Positions 6,211-8,135 of a stretch of 8,135 bases of DNA are shown here, piece after piece (the stretch's first letter is position 1; the number at the start of each line of letters is the position of its first letter). A program made the translations under genes and the position numbers. The DNA is taken from assembly GCA_938046755.1 (NCBI GenBank), contig CALIXC010000104.1, forward strand, positions 1 to 8,135, given 5' to 3'. The notes beneath the pieces were generated by a model that did not search any database, was not told where the DNA came from, and worked only from the letters and a program-made list of their open reading frames with translations. This DNA is from an uncultured Lautropia sp. Its GTDB lineage: Bacteria > Pseudomonadota > Gammaproteobacteria > Burkholderiales > Burkholderiaceae_E.

Positions 6211-6374
6211 AGGGATCCTCTTAATAAGTCCCGCGAACCGGCGCGCCACGGAACGGGATGCAGGACAAGGCGACATTTGCTGTCAATAGTGGCGCTATTG
6301 ACAGCAAATGGCAACGCAGTCATGCGCCCATTGCGGGGATGCGACGGCCGCGGGGACTTGTTCAGAGGATCCCT
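6211..6374. mobile_element. 164-bp palindromic MITE-like element
   Basis: The whole segment is a near-symmetrical inverted repeat. The outer arms are 6211-6235 and 6349-6374 (reverse complement). They share AGGGATCCTCT exactly, then AA, then AAGTCCC and GCG, giving 23 of 25 matches with one inserted C. The inner arms (6274-6289 and 6295-6310) are a perfect 16-bp repeat. The 41 bases between outer and inner arms are equal in length on both sides and only partly similar. It has no coding capacity. Terminal inverted repeats, small size and an intergenic position are the hallmarks of a miniature inverted-repeat transposable element. The GAACAAGTCCC part of the right end recalls IS5-family ends as I remember them, but this is unverified. 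No clear target duplication is visible. Its right edge (6373-6374) supplies two bases of the baeR stop codon. A non-mobile bidirectional terminator or attenuator is the alternative. Confidence 0.6.
6274..6310. repeat. Perfect 16-bp inverted repeat at the centre of the element
   Basis: CATTTGCTGTCAATAG (6274-6289) and CTATTGACAGCAAATG (6295-6310) are exact reverse complements around a TGGCG loop. As RNA this is a stable hairpin on either strand. As DNA each arm contains TTGACA, a perfect -35 hexamer facing outward on both strands, though no matching -10 was found 17 bases away. It lies ~65 bases after the baeR stop and could end baeSR transcription or bind a dimeric protein. Confidence 0.85.
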
Positions 6375-7131
6375 AGGGCTGATACTTGTACCCCATGCCA
6401 TACACCGACTGGATCAGGTCGCTGTCGGGCAGGATGCGCCCCATCTTGCGGCGCAGATTCTTCACGTGCGTGTCGACCGTGCGGCCATTGACCACCCGGT
6501 GGTCTTCATACAGCCGCTCCAGTAGGTCTTCCCGGCTGAACACATGGCCGGGCATGGCGGCCAGCACCGACAGCAGCCGGAACTCCACCGGCGTGAGTTC
6601 CAGCGGGCTGCCCTCCAGCCACGCCGCGTGGCGCACCGTGTCGATCCACAGCCCGTCAGGCGGCGGCGACACGTCTGCGGGCTTTTCCAGCACGGCCTCG
6701 GCCACCGCGTTCTGCTGCGGCTTGACGGCGTCGGCCAGCGTGCGACGCAGCACCGCACGCACCCGCGCCACCATCTCGCGCGGGCTGAAAGGCTTGCAGA
6801 TGTAGTCGTCGGCGCCCAGCTCCAGCCCCAGCAGCCGGTCAATCTCTTCCACGCGTGCCGTCATCATGATGATGGGCACCGACGAGAAGGTGCGGATCTC
6901 GCGACAGATGTCGATGCCGTCACGACCAGGCAGCATCAGGTCCAGCAGCACCAGATCCGGAGGGTTGGTGCGCACCGCGTTGACCACCAGTCGGCCATCA
7001 GCCAAGATCCCAGTCTGGAAGCCGGCAGCATCCAGGTATCGACAGACCAGGACGGCCAGCTTCGGCTCGTCCTCAACCACCAGCAGCTGCAGCGGCCGGC
7101 CGGGATTAGTCCAGAGATTCTGCTGCGTCAT
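6373..7131 (-). CDS. baeR: OmpR-family response regulator, BaeR-like
   Basis: The gene encodes 252 residues. The receiver domain spans ~14-130, with acidic pocket E20/D21 (VVEDEPK), phosphorylated D64 (LVLLDLMLPGRDG), T91 and K113 (KPFSPREMVARV). An extended ~35-residue linker leads to a winged-helix DNA-binding domain (~160-252) with ELTPVEFRLL, FSREDLLERLYED, GRTVDTHVKNLRRKM and the terminal SVYGMGYKY. Stretches such as EEIDRLLGLELGADDYICKPFSPRE and the YEDHRVV region closely follow E. coli BaeR, which with BaeS controls envelope-stress and efflux genes. Start choice: ATG 7131 has GGAGGG six bases upstream; a longer frame from 7245 would add 38 unrelated residues and run into the kinase. 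It overlaps the kinase stop (ATGA). The protein ends soon after the winged helix, with its stop codon formed at the edge of the palindromic element. Regulated genes are not in the window. Confidence 0.9.
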   Translation of the reverse strand: MTQQNLWTNPGRPLQLLVVEDEPKLAVLVCRYLDAAGFQTGILADGRLVVNAVRTNPPDLVLLDLMLPGRDGIDICREIRTFSSVPIIMMTARVEEIDRLLGLELGADDYICKPFSPREMVARVRAVLRRTLADAVKPQQNAVAEAVLEKPADVSPPPDGLWIDTVRHAAWLEGSPLELTPVEFRLLSVLAAMPGHVFSREDLLERLYEDHRVVNGRTVDTHVKNLRRKMGRILPDSDLIQSVYGMGYKYQP

Positions 7132-7143
7132 CCATTTCCCTCC
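7128..7143 (-). promoter_or_regulatory. baeS/baeR ATGA overlap with ribosome binding site
   Basis: The minus-strand ribosome binding site GGAGGG (7143-7138) lies inside the end of the kinase gene, six bases before the regulator ATG (7131-7129). That ATG overlaps the kinase TGA (7130-7128). The arrangement predicts translational coupling and a fixed kinase-to-regulator ratio. Confidence 0.85.
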
Positions 7144-8135
7144 GAAGAATGCTCGGGGGGCAGCTCGATCCGGACGCGCAGCCCACCCAGTGGCGACGGC
7201 TGCGCCATGATTCGGCCGCCATGCGCCTCGACGATGCCGCGACAAATGGCCAGCCCCAGCCCCGACCCGCCCGTGGCCCGGTTCCGCGACGCCTCGCGAC
7301 GGTAGAAGCGGTCAAAGAGTCGCGGATAGTCTTCAGGCGGCATGCCGGGGCCGGAGTCGTCGAAATCGATGATCACGCCTGGGCTGCCCGCCTGACAGCC
7401 CACCTGCACGGTACCGCCCTGGTCCACGTAGCGTACGGCGTTTTCTAGAAGATTCTGGAAAACCTGACGCAATCGATTCGGGTCCCCCGAAACGAGCATT
7501 CTATCGATAACCCCGACCCTTTTCAGGGACAACCCACGGACTGCCAAGCGCTCCTGCCAACTCGACAGCGTAGCATCCAGCAGCTCCACCACATCCACTT
7601 GTTCCCAGTGATACGCCAGCGGTGCCACCTCCGTCATCGACAGCATGTGGATGTCGTCGACCAGCTTGGACAGAATGCCCACTTCACTCTGAAGGGATTG
7701 AACCACCCGCTGGTCCAGTGGCTGGAGCCCGTCCTCCACCGCCTCCAGCTCGCCGCGCATGATCGCCAGCGGCGTGCGCAGCTCGTGCGAGACGTCTGCC
7801 ATGAAGGCGCGGCGCATGTTCTCATTGCTCTGCAACGTGCCGGCCAGCTTGTTGAACACCCGCGCCAGCTGCCCCAGCTCATCCTGCGAGGACACCGGCA
7901 CGCGGATGTCGTACTGCCCCGCCGCCAGCGCCCGCGTGGCCGAGGCCAGCCGCCTTGCCGGCACCAGCATCACCCGCCCCAGCAGCCAGGCCACAACGGC
8001 CGCCAGCAGCACCGCCAGCCCCGCGATGTACCAGGCCGCACTCTCCTGACGGCGCTGAAAGGCCAGGTCGGCCGCATCCGTCACCTCGGTGAAGCGCTTG
8101 CTGCCCACCCAGCCGGCCACCACCCCATCCACCAG
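7128..8135 (-). CDS. baeS: Sensor histidine kinase, BaeS-like, N-terminus beyond window
   Basis: About 335 C-terminal residues are visible; the gene continues past the right edge, so the first membrane helix and most of the periplasmic sensor are not seen. In order: a short sensor remnant, a membrane helix (~residues 34-56), a HAMP domain (~57-108, with LVPARRLASATRALAAGQYDIRV and DELGQLARVFN), then the dimerisation/phosphoacceptor domain with MADVSHELRTPLA (His at ~117 autophosphorylates). The ATPase domain follows, with N-box NLLENAVRY (~229-237), G1 DDSGPGM, F-box LFDRFYRRE and G2 GGSGLGLAIC (~289-298). Wording such as RRAFMADVSHELRTPLAIMRGELEAVEDG and SRNRATGGSGLGLAIC closely matches E. 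coli BaeS, an envelope-stress sensor. It phosphorylates the overlapping downstream regulator. Codons in the stretch ~7440-7570 are unlike the rest of the gene. The BaeS assignment rests on the kinase core, so the sensed signal is open. Confidence 0.88.
   Translation of the reverse strand: MVDGVVAGWVGSKRFTEVTDAADLAFQRRQESAAWYIAGLAVLLAAVVAWLLGRVMLVPARRLASATRALAAGQYDIRVPVSSQDELGQLARVFNKLAGTLQSNENMRRAFMADVSHELRTPLAIMRGELEAVEDGLQPLDQRVVQSLQSEVGILSKLVDDIHMLSMTEVAPLAYHWEQVDVVELLDATLSSWQERLAVRGLSLKRVGVIDRMLVSGDPNRLRQVFQNLLENAVRYVDQGGTVQVGCQAGSPGVIIDFDDSGPGMPPEDYPRLFDRFYRREASRNRATGGSGLGLAICRGIVEAHGGRIMAQPSPLGGLRVRIELPPEHSSEGNG

Noticed and set aside
6274..6310. The 16-bp inverted repeat as a simple intrinsic terminator
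   Set aside because: No T-run follows on either strand, and the larger symmetrical structure around it needs a broader explanation, although it may still stop RNA polymerase.
7440..7463. Near-perfect inverted repeat GTTTTCTAGAA/TTCTGGAAAAC within the kinase gene
   Set aside because: It encodes the conserved N-box (VFQNLLEN) and arises from those codons; there is no reason to posit a separate regulatory site.
1..8135. CRISPR arrays, tRNA or rRNA genes, complete insertion sequences, prophage genes
   Set aside because: No regular repeat-spacer pattern, no tRNA-like cloverleaf, no transposase or phage structural frame was found on either strand.

Overview
The window is GC-rich chromosomal DNA with the look of a betaproteobacterium, probably in or near the Burkholderiales. 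Three things suggest this: strong G/C preference at third codon positions, an RdgC protein (a family confined mainly to beta- and gammaproteobacteria), and SotB- and BaeSR-type proteins close to their enterobacterial relatives. The genus cannot be fixed from this sequence. There are seven protein genes, two of them cut by the window edges. There are no rRNA or tRNA genes, no CRISPR array and no complete insertion sequence.

Left part (1-4093, + strand). The last ~229 codons of gcvP (glycine decarboxylase P protein) overlap gcvT (aminomethyltransferase T protein) by 8 bases, forming the end of a glycine cleavage operon; gcvH is not downstream. A 326-base spacer with a hairpin, a small repeat cluster and two dyads leads to sotB, a 12-helix MFS efflux transporter. 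Next is a short CDF-type cation transporter that lacks the usual C-terminal cytoplasmic domain.

Middle part (4094-5220). A monocistronic minus-strand VapC-like PIN-domain toxin gene has its own sigma70-type promoter, a ~37-base leader and a strong intrinsic terminator. No antitoxin gene is visible beside it. It is followed by ~420 bases with no convincing gene, then two hairpins downstream of rdgC.

Right part (5221-8135, - strand). rdgC (recombination-associated DNA-binding protein) is separated from a two-component system by a 164-bp near-symmetrical palindromic element (6211-6374). This element has the architecture of a MITE, and its outer edge lies inside the stop codon of the response regulator gene. 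The two-component genes are a BaeS-like histidine kinase (N-terminus beyond the right edge) and a BaeR-like OmpR-family response regulator, joined by an ATGA stop/start overlap. The system probably senses envelope stress; its targets are not visible here.

The observations most worth following are the palindromic element and the apparently antitoxin-less vapC. The rest looks like ordinary housekeeping and transport DNA.
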